DNA from: an uncultured Lachnospiraceae bacterium
GTDB lineage: Bacteria > Bacillota > Clostridia > Lachnospirales > Lachnospiraceae
DNA length: 44,333 nt
Assembly: GCA_902761665.1 (NCBI GenBank)
Contig: CACWLA010000011.1
Span: forward strand, 1 to 44,333
Direction of reading: 5' to 3'
Both the position numbers and the translations under genes were made by a program. This document shows positions 34,238 to 42,194 of this stretch, in pieces. Position 1 is the first letter of the stretch. Each line of letters starts with the position of its first letter. The notes beneath the pieces were generated by a model. The model saw only the letters and a program-made list of their open reading frames with translations, was not told where the DNA came from and made no database searches.

Positions 34238-36022
34238 ATGGCTAAGATCAAATATCCCGATCCGAAATTCTTCCGCATGAAGGACCATATTGACTGGAAA
34301 GCCCAGCTGGAGAACCTGAAGGAAGTCGGCGGCATCGTCGGCGGCATGCTGAAGGAGACCGACTGGAAAGGCGTCGCCAAGGCCATGGGGAACGAATGGA
34401 AGGCCTTCGGCAAGCGCGCGAAGATGGAAGCCGGCCTGTTCGCGAAGATGACGAACGAAGAGCGCCTCGACTGGCTCATCAACGGTGAAAAGCAGCTTGG
34501 CAAGCTTTACCGGAACGGCAAGATGGCCACCGTCCGCCGCGAATGGCGCGGCCTGAAGGACACGGCCTACGACTACTACGAATGGCTCCACATGTGGGGA
34601 ATGCTCCTTTCGACCTTCTCCAAGGACCTCATCCCGGCCTTAAACGGCGCGGTCCACTACCGCTGGATGATCTCCTATTTCTGCTGCCATTCCTTCATGG
34701 ACAAGAATACGCTCGGCCTGCGCGGCAACGCGCTCAAGATGCACCACGAACTGATCTTCGCGATCTTCCGCTACGTGGCGGAGAACCTGGTGCTCCTGAT
34801 GAAGAGCGACGAGAAGAACGGCAACTCGACCGACCTTTCCAAGAAGATCGTGCTGCTTGACGAAATGACCATGGCGCAGATCATGGCCGGCTTCCCGGAT
34901 CTGGTGGGCATCCCGTATCAGCTGATGCCGGTGTTCCTGCTTTCCGAGATCGACCAGCTCGCCTGCATGCCGTACATCGACGCCGTCGAAAGCTACGGCC
35001 TGCCGTCCGATACCTGCCCGGTCCCGACCTCCGAATGCGGCGCCTGCGTCATCGACGCCCTGCCGCACATGGGCGCCTGCTTCATTTCCAGCTCGATGCC
35101 CTGCGACGGATCCGTCATGGCCTCGTCCTACACGAGCCGCCGCTTCAAGGATCTGCCGACCTACCACCTCTGCTTCCCGGTCCGCTACGAGGACGAATCC
35201 TCCATGCAGGCGGCCGTGGCCGACATCAAGGGCTGCATCAAGTTCATCGAAGAACAGACCGGTGCGAAATGGAGCTGGGACGCTTACTTCGCCGCCATAA
35301 AGCGTTTCAACAAGGAAACGCAGTATGAGCTGCAGAAGTGGGAAGTCAACCAGACGCCGTTCCCGCAGCTGATCGGCCCGTGCTACGAGCTGTTCCGCAA
35401 GTGGAATTACGAGATGGACGGCGGCCTCGATCCGCGCATCATGAATACCTTCAAGAAGGTCGACAAGATCATGATGGAAGCGTATTCGAAGAAGGAAGAG
35501 CCGTGGCGCGGCAAGATGCGCCACCGCGCGATCGTCTGGAGCGTGCCGGCGCACTACTACGCCAACTTCTCCAACTGGCTGGCCAACTGCTGGGGCATCA
35601 ACGTGCTCGTGGAAATGGAAAGCCTGAACTTCACGAAGCCGCTCGAGACCGAAGATCCCGAAGAAGCCCTGAAGGACATGGCGAGACTCTACGAGCGCAT
35701 GGTCATGCGCCGTCACACGAACGGCGGCTACGACCACGTGCTGACCGAGCTCTGGCGCCAGGTCGAGATCTGGAAGCCGGACATCGTCATCATGTACCAG
35801 CACGTTTCCTGCAAGAACATGTCCACGCTGAACGGCCTCTTCGACGATCAGGCGAGAGAACACGGCGTGCGCCTCATCTGGATCGAACACGACCTGATGG
35901 ATCCGCGCACCGTTTCCCGCAAGGACATGCGCGCGAAGGTCAACGAATACATGCGCACGGTCATGCGCGAAGAGCCGCTTGATCCGTCGCTCGTGGACTT
36001 CGAGGACGACGCCAGCTGGTAA
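34238..36022 (+). CDS. 2-hydroxyacyl-CoA dehydratase, large subunit (locus 2)
   Basis: A 594-residue subunit of the dehydratase/benzoyl-CoA reductase superfamily with the same N-terminal extension as locus 1. Likely cluster cysteines are in DTCPVPTSECGAC, SMPCDGS and HVSCKNM. It shares RREWRGLKDTAYDYYEW and the C terminus REEPLDPSLVDFEDDASW with its paralogues, including the fragment at the right edge of the window. The gene follows the small subunit after a three-base gap, and an activator gene follows. The long N-terminal part may be a docking domain; this is inferred from its presence in two paralogues and absence from classic HgdA. Confidence 0.9.
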   Translation: MAKIKYPDPKFFRMKDHIDWKAQLENLKEVGGIVGGMLKETDWKGVAKAMGNEWKAFGKRAKMEAGLFAKMTNEERLDWLINGEKQLGKLYRNGKMATVRREWRGLKDTAYDYYEWLHMWGMLLSTFSKDLIPALNGAVHYRWMISYFCCHSFMDKNTLGLRGNALKMHHELIFAIFRYVAENLVLLMKSDEKNGNSTDLSKKIVLLDEMTMAQIMAGFPDLVGIPYQLMPVFLLSEIDQLACMPYIDAVESYGLPSDTCPVPTSECGACVIDALPHMGACFISSSMPCDGSVMASSYTSRRFKDLPTYHLCFPVRYEDESSMQAAVADIKGCIKFIEEQTGAKWSWDAYFAAIKRFNKETQYELQKWEVNQTPFPQLIGPCYELFRKWNYEMDGGLDPRIMNTFKKVDKIMMEAYSKKEEPWRGKMRHRAIVWSVPAHYYANFSNWLANCWGINVLVEMESLNFTKPLETEDPEEALKDMARLYERMVMRRHTNGGYDHVLTELWRQVEIWKPDIVIMYQHVSCKNMSTLNGLFDDQAREHGVRLIWIEHDLMDPRTVSRKDMRAKVNEYMRTVMREEPLDPSLVDFEDDASW

Positions 36023-36127
36023 AGATCTTCCCTGTCATCCCAAGGCGGGCACGGCCCGGCGAAGGATAAGGCAGAGGGCGCTGACATAACACATCATTAA
36101 TGAATCATATAAAGGAGAACATATATC

Positions 36128-36928
36128 ATGAAATATTTCGGCGGCTGCGACGTTGGGTCGACTTACACCAAGGCAGTGATCGTGGACGAGAACGGCAAGA
36201 TCGTGGCGGATACCACGATGAAGAGCAAGATCAATGCGGAAGAGAGCGCGAAGCTCGCGATGGCCGAGGTCCTGAAACAGGTCGGGCTGGAGAAGTCCGA
36301 AGACCTCGAATACCTCATCGGCACCGGTTACGGGCGCAACAAGGTCCCGTTCGCGGATGAGAATATCTCCGAGATCTCCTGCCATGCCATGGGCGTGCAC
36401 GTTACGAACCCGAACGTCAAGGCTATCATCGACATCGGCGGCCAGGACATCAAGGGTATTTCCATTGATGCCGACGGCACCGTGAAGAACTTCGCCATGA
36501 ACGACAAATGCGCTGCCGGCACCGGCCGCTTCTACGAAGCCATGGCGCGTTCGTTCGAAATGAGCCTGCCCGAATTCTCGAAGCTGTCCCTGAGCGCGAA
36601 GAACGTGATCCCGATCACCGCGCAGTGCACCGTTTTCGCGGAATCCGAAGTCATCACCCTGGTGGGCGAAGGCAAGCCCATGAACGAGATCGCGGCCGGC
36701 ATCCAGATGGCTGTCGCAAAGCGCTGCTTCGTCATGAGCAAGAAGGCCGGCGCGACCGATTCCATCACCCTGACCGGCGGCTGCGCGAAGAACGACGGCC
36801 TGAAGGCGGCCATCGAGCACGTGCTGAAGCTGAAGGTCGTGGATCTTGACACCGATCCGCAGCTGATGGGTGCGCTCGGCGCAGCGGAATATGCCCGTCA
36901 GAAAGGAATGGCGAAAAAGACCGCCTGA
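36128..36928 (+). CDS. 2-hydroxyacyl-CoA dehydratase activator ATPase (HgdC-like)
   Basis: A 266-residue activase of the BadF/BadG/BcrA/BcrD family, ASKHA ATPase fold. The phosphate-binding motifs are GGCDVGSTYTKAVI at the N terminus and IIDIGGQDIKGI near residue 100; LTGGCAKNDGL is the adenosine part. The cysteines at 128 (NDKCAAGTG) and 167 (AQCTVFAES) match the positions that hold the 4Fe-4S cluster at the dimer interface of HgdC. It passes one electron to the dehydratase, driven by ATP. It probably serves locus 1 too, since no activator is near that one. AAAGGAG lies upstream. Confidence 0.95.
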   Translation: MKYFGGCDVGSTYTKAVIVDENGKIVADTTMKSKINAEESAKLAMAEVLKQVGLEKSEDLEYLIGTGYGRNKVPFADENISEISCHAMGVHVTNPNVKAIIDIGGQDIKGISIDADGTVKNFAMNDKCAAGTGRFYEAMARSFEMSLPEFSKLSLSAKNVIPITAQCTVFAESEVITLVGEGKPMNEIAAGIQMAVAKRCFVMSKKAGATDSITLTGGCAKNDGLKAAIEHVLKLKVVDLDTDPQLMGALGAAEYARQKGMAKKTA

Positions 36929-36946
36929 GCGTGAAAGGAAAAGCGC

Positions 36947-37114
36947 ATGAAAGAATTTTTCAAAGTACTGAAGGTGGTCCTGGGGATCCTGGTAGCCCTG
37001 TGCATCGTGCTTTTCGTGGTCTATTTCTGGAACCTCGATCAGAAGCTCATGGAATGGGCCTACCGCAGAGTCAACACCATCTTTGACCGGAAGAAGACAG
37101 ACATCCGGTTCTAG
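36947..37114 (+). CDS. 55-aa single-pass membrane protein of dehydratase locus 2
   Basis: A 55-residue protein: MKEFFKVLKVVLG start, one membrane helix (about residues 8-27), then FWNLDQKLMEWAYRR and a basic tail ending in FDRKKTDIRF. It has the same length as the protein at 44078-44245 and shares the (V)YF-NLD-K motif after the helix. AAAGG lies upstream; the gene is 18 bases after the activator and 5 bases before the next gene, so it is in the operon. It is too short for many gene callers. No known family comes to mind. A membrane tether for the dehydratase complex is inferred. Confidence 0.82.
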   Translation: MKEFFKVLKVVLGILVALCIVLFVVYFWNLDQKLMEWAYRRVNTIFDRKKTDIRF

Positions 37115-37119
37115 CGGCA

Positions 37120-37815
37120 ATGAAGTTATACGACGCGATAATCAATGCGACAAGGGACGCGGCAGGCGGCGCGAAGCGCCTGCCGGAAAGGCCTGCCTGG
37201 CCGGATCTCGGCCGGAGCGAGCTTGTGATGCAGCGGGACGCCGCCTTTGAACTGGGCGGCTCCGGCTGCCCGTCCGTCAACTATACCTGCGTGACTACGT
37301 CGGCACTTCCGGGCGGCGAAGGGGTATTCCTGCTGGGCCGGGATCTTCCGGAACTGAAGAAGGATACGGCCTTTGCCCGCATCGTCGTGCTGCAGACGGA
37401 GGAGATCTCGGAGGATGACGAAGGCCACGACATGATCCGCTCGATGGAATACGTGCGCTATCACGTGTTTCCGACGGGCTACATGGTCCGCGTTTCCTCA
37501 ACGAGCTACGAAGAGCAGGTCCGGGTAAGCAAAGAGGCTGTTAAGCGCGGGATAAATTTTGCTGCGGTCGGCGCCGCGTACCTCGAAAAGTACAGGGCGG
37601 TGAAGGGCGTTAAGGCCGCGCAGATCGTTTTCATTACCGACGAAGCAGTCGTGAAAGCCCTGCAGCCGAACGCGAAGAAGGTCGAAGACATCACGAAGAC
37701 CCTCTCGCACATCTTGGACGGTCTGCCCACGGACTGCAGCCACTGCACGCTGAAGCCAGTCTGCGACGAAGTCGAGGGCATGAAGGAAATGCACCTCGGA
37801 AGGAAGAAATCATGA
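37120..37815 (+). CDS. Protein resembling part of acetyl-CoA synthase beta subunit (CdhC/AcsB)
   Basis: A 231-residue protein whose pattern recalls, from memory, the CdhC/AcsB (acetyl-CoA synthase) region outside the A-cluster domain: ELVMQRDAAFELGG, VFLLGRDLPELKKDTAF, GYMVRVSSTSYEEQVRVSKE and QIVFITDEAVVKAL. The C terminus has a Cys cluster, CSHCTLKPVC, that could bind metal. The catalytic A-cluster domain is absent, so it is unlikely to make acetyl-CoA. It sits directly before a His-rich protein and a CooT-like protein. A scaffold or metal-loading partner is plausible. I am moderately sure of the family. Confidence 0.55.
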   Translation: MKLYDAIINATRDAAGGAKRLPERPAWPDLGRSELVMQRDAAFELGGSGCPSVNYTCVTTSALPGGEGVFLLGRDLPELKKDTAFARIVVLQTEEISEDDEGHDMIRSMEYVRYHVFPTGYMVRVSSTSYEEQVRVSKEAVKRGINFAAVGAAYLEKYRAVKGVKAAQIVFITDEAVVKALQPNAKKVEDITKTLSHILDGLPTDCSHCTLKPVCDEVEGMKEMHLGRKKS

Positions 37816-38249
37816 AGTATTGCCATCACGACTATCACGGGGAGCATGACCACTGCTGCCATGAGCATCATCACGATCATGACCATGAAGGCTGCTGCCA
37901 TGAGCATGAGCATGATCACGATCACAAGCACTGCTGCCATGAACATGAGCACCATCATCACGATGAAGCGGTAAGAGACCCCGCTTCTTTAGGTGAACTC
38001 GAGAAGGCCCGCATCCTTCTTTCTCACATGCTGGATCACAATCAGCATCACGAAGAGGAACTGGCGGCGCTCGCGAAGCGCTTTACCGACGCCGGCGACG
38101 CGGCCACGGCAAAGAAGATCCGCTCGGCCCGAGCCCGCATGGTGGAAGCCAATCTCGCCCTGATGGAGGCCGTGAGCCTCGCCGCACCGAAAGCGGAAGA
38201 GACCTCTCCGGCGGAGAAGGAGCCCGCAGCCCCGGGACAGGAGGCGTGA
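37812..38249 (+). CDS. His/Cys-rich metal-binding protein (CooJ-like candidate)
   Basis: A 145-residue protein. The first 51 residues hold 23 His and 7 Cys, with three CCHEH units, followed by Asp/Glu-His pairs. From about residue 55 on it has a helical region (LGELEKARILLSHMLDHNQHHEEELAALAK) with further His, then a Pro/Ala/Glu-rich tail. It should bind several Ni, Zn or Co ions. The neighbouring CooT-like gene favours nickel. CooJ has a His-rich C terminus, so the order differs. The ATG overlaps the preceding stop by four bases. Confidence 0.78.
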   Translation: MKYCHHDYHGEHDHCCHEHHHDHDHEGCCHEHEHDHDHKHCCHEHEHHHHDEAVRDPASLGELEKARILLSHMLDHNQHHEEELAALAKRFTDAGDAATAKKIRSARARMVEANLALMEAVSLAAPKAEETSPAEKEPAAPGQEA

Positions 38250-38250
38250 C

Positions 38251-38466
38251 ATGTGCCTTTCGAACGTTTACCGCGCCTCGGACCGTGAGCTCATCATGGA
38301 ACTTGCGGCGCAGATCCGGCAGGAGGCGGGGTACGTCACCGTCCGCGACCTCTTCGGCGCTTCGAAGCGCATCCCCGGAAGCGTCGCATCCGTCGACCTC
38401 GAAAACAATGTAGTACTCATTCAGACGCAGGAGGCACCTGCGGATGTTAAAAAGGAGGTAATATGA
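38251..38466 (+). CDS. CooT-family nickel-binding protein
   Basis: A 71-residue protein that begins MCLSNVY, the Met-Cys start characteristic of CooT, whose Cys2 binds nickel. The remainder is a short beta-rich fold (YVTVRDLFGASKRIPGSVASV, VVLIQTQE) in agreement with the family. CooT works with CooC and CooJ in CO dehydrogenase maturation, and small CooT-like proteins also occur elsewhere. It is coupled to its neighbours: one base after the His-rich gene stop, and a four-base ATGA overlap with the oxidoreductase start. Confidence 0.8.
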   Translation: MCLSNVYRASDRELIMELAAQIRQEAGYVTVRDLFGASKRIPGSVASVDLENNVVLIQTQEAPADVKKEVI

Positions 38467-40517
38467 AGCAGGAATACCAAGCATTATTCACCCCCTGGAA
38501 AGTCGGCAACCTGGAAATCAAGAACAGGATCGTGCTGGCACCCATGGGCGGCACCTGCATTTTCGGTTGGATGGAACCCAACCACTTTGACAAGGAGGCG
38601 GCAAAGCTCCTGAAGAACGTCGCCGACAACAATTGCGGTCTGGTCATCCCCGGCATCGCGCCTATCCGCGACGTGCTCGGCCGCATGTGGCTGTACCAGA
38701 ACAAGGCGAAATTCAAAAAGCTCAAAGAGTTCATGGACGAGCTGCATAAGACCGGCGCCAAGATGTTCATCCAGATGACCGCGGGCTTCGGCCGCTCCAT
38801 GGCCCTGTCGGATGCCCTGGCGATGCTCGCCACCAACAAGGTCCTCGGCCGCATCGCGAGCCCCGTGATCGACGTCGAATACCTGACGGCTGCCCCGAGC
38901 GTGCTCCCGAACCGCTGGCACGACAAGGTCACCTGCCGTGAAGTGACGAAGAAGGAGATCGCGCAGATCGTCTATGCCTACGGCGAAACGGCCCGCCTGT
39001 GCAAGGAAGCCGGCGTCGACGGCGTGGAAGTGCACGCGGTGCATGAAGGCTATCTGCTTGACCAGTTCACGCTGAAATATACGAACCAGAGGAAGGACGA
39101 ATATGGCGGATCCTTCGAGAACCGCTACCGCTTCGCCGTGGAGATCGTCCAGGAGATCAAGAAGAAATGCGGCAAGGACTTCCCGGTCTCGCTCCGCTAT
39201 TCCGTCGTCTCCAAGACCAAGGCTTTCCGCGAAGGCGCGATGCCCGGCGAGGACTACATCGAGATCGGCCGCGACATGGAAGAGAGCGAGAAGGCTGCCA
39301 AGTACCTGCAGGATGCCGGCTACGACATGCTGAACTGCGATAACGGCACCTACGACGCCTGGTACTGGTCGCACCCGCCGCAGTACATGCCGCTCAACTG
39401 CAACCTTGAGGACGTTGAGCACATCAAGAAATTCGTGGATATCCCGGTAGTCTGCGCGGGCCGCATGCAGCCGAAGGACGGCGCTGCCGCAATCGAACGG
39501 GGCGGCATCGACGCCATGGCTGTGGGCCGTCAGTTCCTGGCCGACCCCGAATGGGTCACCAAGCTCCTCGCGGACAAGGAAGAAGAGATCCGTCCGTGCA
39601 TCGGCTGCCACGCCGCCTGCTTCAACCTGTCGAAGCACAACGGCACCGGCAACGATCAGGACTTCTCCGATACGCTCGGCATGTGCCGCTGCGCCATCAA
39701 CCCGCCGTCCATGCAGTCGAACAAGTACAAGATCGTTCCGACCAAGCATCCGAAGCGTATCGCCATCATCGGCGGCGGCATCGGCGGCATGGAAGCGGCC
39801 AGAGTCCTGAAACTGCGCGGCCACTATCCGACCATTTACGAGAAGAGCGGCGAGCTCGGCGGCATTTTCATCGCGGCTGCAGCCCCGTCCTTCAAGGAAA
39901 ACGATAAGAAGCTGATCGAATGGTTCAAGCTGCAGATGAAGGATCTGGACATCCCGGTGAAGTTGAATACCGAGGTGAAGGACCTGAATTCCCTGCTGGC
40001 CGACGAGATCATCATCGCCACCGGTACCACGCCGAAGAAGATCCCGATCCCGGGCGCCGAGCGCGCCATGGACGCGACGGAATACCTGCTCGGCGAGAAG
40101 GAAGTCGGCGACCACGTGGTCATCATCGGCGGCGGCCTGACCGGCTGCGAGATCACGCTCGACCTGTTCCGCAAGGGCAAACACCCGGCCATCGTGGAAA
40201 TGATGAACGACCTGATGGCGGTGAAGAACCTGTGCCTTGCGAACTCCAGCTATCTGCGCGACTGCTTCAAGACCAACAACATCCCGGTCTTCCTGGAAGC
40301 GAAGACGAAGGAGATCGGCCCGGATTACGTGCTGGTTGAAGGCAAGGACAAGCGGCTGACGAAGGTCCCGGCGGATTCCGTCATCTTCTCGGTCGGCTAC
40401 CGTCCCGCCCCGCTTGTTCCGGGCGGAAAGAACGTCCACCTCATCGGCGACTGCAACAAGGTGGGGAACCTCCGCAGCGCCATCTGGGGCGCCTGGGACG
40501 TCGCGATGAAGCTGTAA
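38463..40517 (+). CDS. 2,4-dienoyl-CoA reductase/old yellow enzyme-family FMN-FAD-FeS oxidoreductase
   Basis: A 684-residue protein. An FMN-binding TIM barrel (residues about 1-370, with GVEVHAVHEGYLLDQF) is followed by a Cys cluster CIGCHAACF and CRCAINP (about residues 379-410) for a 4Fe-4S cluster, and by a pyridine-nucleotide/FAD region with two GxGxxG-type motifs (IIGGGIGGMEA near 435 and IIGGGLTGCEI near 554). Family members reduce C=C bonds in unsaturated acyl-CoAs or bile-acid intermediates (BaiCD/BaiH). In this operon it may act on the unsaturated acyl-CoA made by the dehydratase. AAGGAGG precedes the ATG. Confidence 0.93.
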   Translation: MKQEYQALFTPWKVGNLEIKNRIVLAPMGGTCIFGWMEPNHFDKEAAKLLKNVADNNCGLVIPGIAPIRDVLGRMWLYQNKAKFKKLKEFMDELHKTGAKMFIQMTAGFGRSMALSDALAMLATNKVLGRIASPVIDVEYLTAAPSVLPNRWHDKVTCREVTKKEIAQIVYAYGETARLCKEAGVDGVEVHAVHEGYLLDQFTLKYTNQRKDEYGGSFENRYRFAVEIVQEIKKKCGKDFPVSLRYSVVSKTKAFREGAMPGEDYIEIGRDMEESEKAAKYLQDAGYDMLNCDNGTYDAWYWSHPPQYMPLNCNLEDVEHIKKFVDIPVVCAGRMQPKDGAAAIERGGIDAMAVGRQFLADPEWVTKLLADKEEEIRPCIGCHAACFNLSKHNGTGNDQDFSDTLGMCRCAINPPSMQSNKYKIVPTKHPKRIAIIGGGIGGMEAARVLKLRGHYPTIYEKSGELGGIFIAAAAPSFKENDKKLIEWFKLQMKDLDIPVKLNTEVKDLNSLLADEIIIATGTTPKKIPIPGAERAMDATEYLLGEKEVGDHVVIIGGGLTGCEITLDLFRKGKHPAIVEMMNDLMAVKNLCLANSSYLRDCFKTNNIPVFLEAKTKEIGPDYVLVEGKDKRLTKVPADSVIFSVGYRPAPLVPGGKNVHLIGDCNKVGNLRSAIWGAWDVAMKL

Positions 40518-40537
40518 TTCCTATCTGACGACAGCGT

Positions 40538-40573
40538 CCCGTACTGCAGATCCTGCGGTACGGGGCGTTTTTT
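40538..40573 (+). terminator. Terminator of the second dehydratase operon
   Basis: CCCGTAC (40538-40544) and GTACGGG (40558-40564) with an inner GCAG/CTGC pair, then GCGTTTTTTG. Confidence 0.88.
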
Positions 40574-40578
40574 GTGCC

Positions 40579-40622
40579 TTGACGCAGCGTCAATAGCTTT
40601 TTCAGGGGCATTGTGCTATGCT
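40579..40622 (+). promoter_or_regulatory. Operator-promoter module, copy A
   Basis: Perfect inverted repeat TTGACG-CAG-CGTCAA (40579-40593), TAG, 14 unconserved bases, then TTGTGCTATG (40611-40620), read as an extended -10 region TGnTATGCT. Identical order and spacing occur at 43054-43095. Confidence 0.7.
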
Positions 40623-40667
40623 GAGGCTGGAAGCAAGGCGCAGCAGCGCGAAAAAGGAGGCGGCACC

Positions 40668-40979
40668 ATGAGATGGCCCGAAGGTTTGAGGATACTTTGG
40701 AATCTGCTTGACGGGCAGTTTGGCGGGTGGATCTTTTGTCTGGTTGGGATCCTTGCGGCAGTGATTTTTCATCTGCGGGATAAAAAGGCCCACCTGTGGC
40801 CGGCGCTTGCTGCCATTGCACTCTGGCAGGCCTGCGAATATGCCGGGAACCATGTGCAGAGCTATGGTATCGAAATGCTGGCATTGCTGATTGGCTTCTT
40901 TACCATTGGTTACGCAGCCGCCTGGCTGGTCCTGGACCTCGTATTGGCCCTGAAAAACAGGAAGAAAGAGCGGAAATAG
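40668..40979 (+). CDS. Small membrane protein in front of an HTH-membrane regulator
   Basis: A 103-residue protein with about three hydrophobic segments (WIFCLVGILAAVIFHL, LWPALAAIALWQ, LLIGFFTIGYAAAWLVLDL) and a basic tail. AAGGAGG lies upstream of ATG 40668. It is seven bases ahead of the HTH-membrane protein and shares its upstream operator module, so the two form an operon. Unknown family; a sensing partner is possible. Confidence 0.7.
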   Translation: MRWPEGLRILWNLLDGQFGGWIFCLVGILAAVIFHLRDKKAHLWPALAAIALWQACEYAGNHVQSYGIEMLALLIGFFTIGYAAAWLVLDLVLALKNRKKERK

Positions 40980-40986
40980 GTTGTAG

Positions 40987-41844
40987 ATGGATGCGGCAAA
41001 GACAGGAAAACTGATTCGGGAGCTCCGGACGGAGAAGGGACTGACGCAGCAGGAACTAGCGTCGCTTCTTAAGGTGTCTGCAACGGCTGTGTCCAAATGG
41101 GAAAACGGACGCGGCCTGCCGGACATTTCCATGCTGGAGCCGCTCGCCAGAGTTTTTAACGTGACATTTGCCGAGATCATTCTGGGAGAACGCGCCGCGC
41201 AGGCAGTGACAGAAACGGAGACTACGATGGACAAGACAGAAGAAACCGGCGGAGCGGCAAATCCCCCGGTGAAAGATCAGACAGAGGCTGTCGGAGCAGA
41301 AAAGACTCCGGCAGAAGATAAGGCGGAAGCAGCAATCAAATCCGTGATCGACGAGGCGATCATCCGGAAGGAGCAGAGTGCACGCTTCGGCACCGTCATG
41401 ATGGCGATCATTATGCTGATCCTGGCAGCGGCGTTTATCGTGGTCACGCTGACCGGAATCGGTTTTTCAAAGCACCGCTCGACGCTGGATCTTACCGGGC
41501 TGGAAAATATATCGTCGCTCCCGATGGACGGCGCATTTGTGCAGGGCGGGAAGCAGTACCTGCACTACAGCAATGTTGACGGATGGGAATTTGATAATTT
41601 GATGGAGAAACTGAATGTTTCGTCTCCTGATCAGATCGGGAAGGTCGTCGCTTTCCGTTTCACACCGAACGGCAGCGCGTGTTACTATTACTGCACCGTA
41701 GATGCGCTGCCCGGCGACTGGCTGCTGATGTTCCATGATGATGGGAAGGGCGGGATTCCCAGTGCGGAGACTGCCGTCTATCTCTACTGCACGCAGGAAA
41801 GCCTGGAGCACGTCCCCGATTGGGTCAAGGAACTGCATAATTGA
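40987..41844 (+). CDS. XRE-type HTH regulator with membrane helix (paralogue A)
   Basis: A 285-residue protein: N-terminal Xre helix-turn-helix (residues about 1-68: KTGKLIRELRTEKGLTQQEL, ATAVSKWENGRGLPDISMLE), an acidic Thr/Glu/Ala linker, an AIKSVIDEAI box, a membrane helix (about 138-158) and an extracellular domain of about 120 residues with Cys pairs (SACYYYCTV). Single-polypeptide membrane one-component regulators are built like this. Paralogue of 43119-44036, sharing the HTH and the AIKSVID box but not the outer domain. Operon with the small membrane gene upstream. Confidence 0.82.
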   Translation: MDAAKTGKLIRELRTEKGLTQQELASLLKVSATAVSKWENGRGLPDISMLEPLARVFNVTFAEIILGERAAQAVTETETTMDKTEETGGAANPPVKDQTEAVGAEKTPAEDKAEAAIKSVIDEAIIRKEQSARFGTVMMAIIMLILAAAFIVVTLTGIGFSKHRSTLDLTGLENISSLPMDGAFVQGGKQYLHYSNVDGWEFDNLMEKLNVSSPDQIGKVVAFRFTPNGSACYYYCTVDALPGDWLLMFHDDGKGGIPSAETAVYLYCTQESLEHVPDWVKELHN

Positions 41845-41879
41845 CAGCACTTCCATCAATAAGCAGATGCATCAACAAA

Positions 41880-41903
41880 AAGGCGCCTGAAGGCGCCTTG
41901 ACT
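41880..41903 (+). terminator. Terminator of the HTH-membrane operon A
   Basis: AAGGCGCC-TGAA-GGCGCCTT, followed by GACTTTT. The right arm overlaps the -35 element of the mazEF promoter. Confidence 0.8.
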
Positions 41904-41934
41904 TTTGCCCCGCAGGGATATACAATAGATATAC
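41898..41934 (+). promoter_or_regulatory. mazEF promoter with direct-repeat operator candidate
   Basis: TTGACT (41898-41903), 17-base spacer, TACAAT (41921-41926). The -10 region is covered by a direct repeat GATATAC at 41917-41923 and 41928-41934, 11 bases apart, a plausible autoregulatory site for MazE. Confidence 0.75.
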
Positions 41935-41951
41935 CAAGGAGGTGGTAAAAA

Positions 41952-42194
41952 ATGCAGACGCAGGTAAAAGCATGGGGCAATAGCCAGGGCGTGAGGATCT
42001 CGAAAGAGGTCCTTCAGGCGGCTGCCATATCGATAGATGACACGCTGGACATCAAGGTTTCCGACGGAATGATCATGCTGGTCAAGCCGTTCAGACATAA
42101 GACGCTGGAGGAACGGGCAGCGGAATTCGGCGGAAAACTCGCGTTGGACGGTGAATTTGACTGGGGCAAGCCGGTCGGAAGAGAGGTCTGGTGA
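41952..42194 (+). CDS. mazE: MazE-type (AbrB-fold) antitoxin
   Basis: An 80-residue protein with the AbrB/MazE swapped-hairpin fold: VKAWGNSQGVRISKEVL, SIDDTLDIKV and the C-terminal acidic, flexible tail that wraps the toxin (TLEERAAEFGG, FDWGKPVGREVW). It binds its own promoter and neutralises the MazF-like toxin. AAGGAGGTGG lies upstream. The TGA overlaps the toxin ATG by one base, so translation is coupled. Confidence 0.92.
   Translation: MQTQVKAWGNSQGVRISKEVLQAAAISIDDTLDIKVSDGMIMLVKPFRHKTLEERAAEFGGKLALDGEFDWGKPVGREVW

Noticed and set aside
33032-36022. Firm assignment as benzoyl-CoA reductase or as a named dehydratase (glutaryl, lactoyl, phenyllactoyl)
   Set aside because: The superfamily is clear, but the substrate cannot be told from motifs alone, and no diagnostic CoA-transferase or pathway gene is adjacent.
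31017-38466. A complete carbon monoxide dehydrogenase/acetyl-CoA synthase operon
   Set aside because: CooC, CooT and a CdhC-like fragment are present, but no CODH catalytic subunit, corrinoid protein or A-cluster domain is encoded in the window.
38484-40439. Very long antisense reading frames, for example 38484-40439, 32975-34591, 34640-35890, 23577-24806, 26927-27940 and 18485-19825
   Set aside because: They lie opposite well-supported genes in a GC-rich, biased-codon region. Their products show low-complexity composition, have no family motifs and lack ribosome binding sites.
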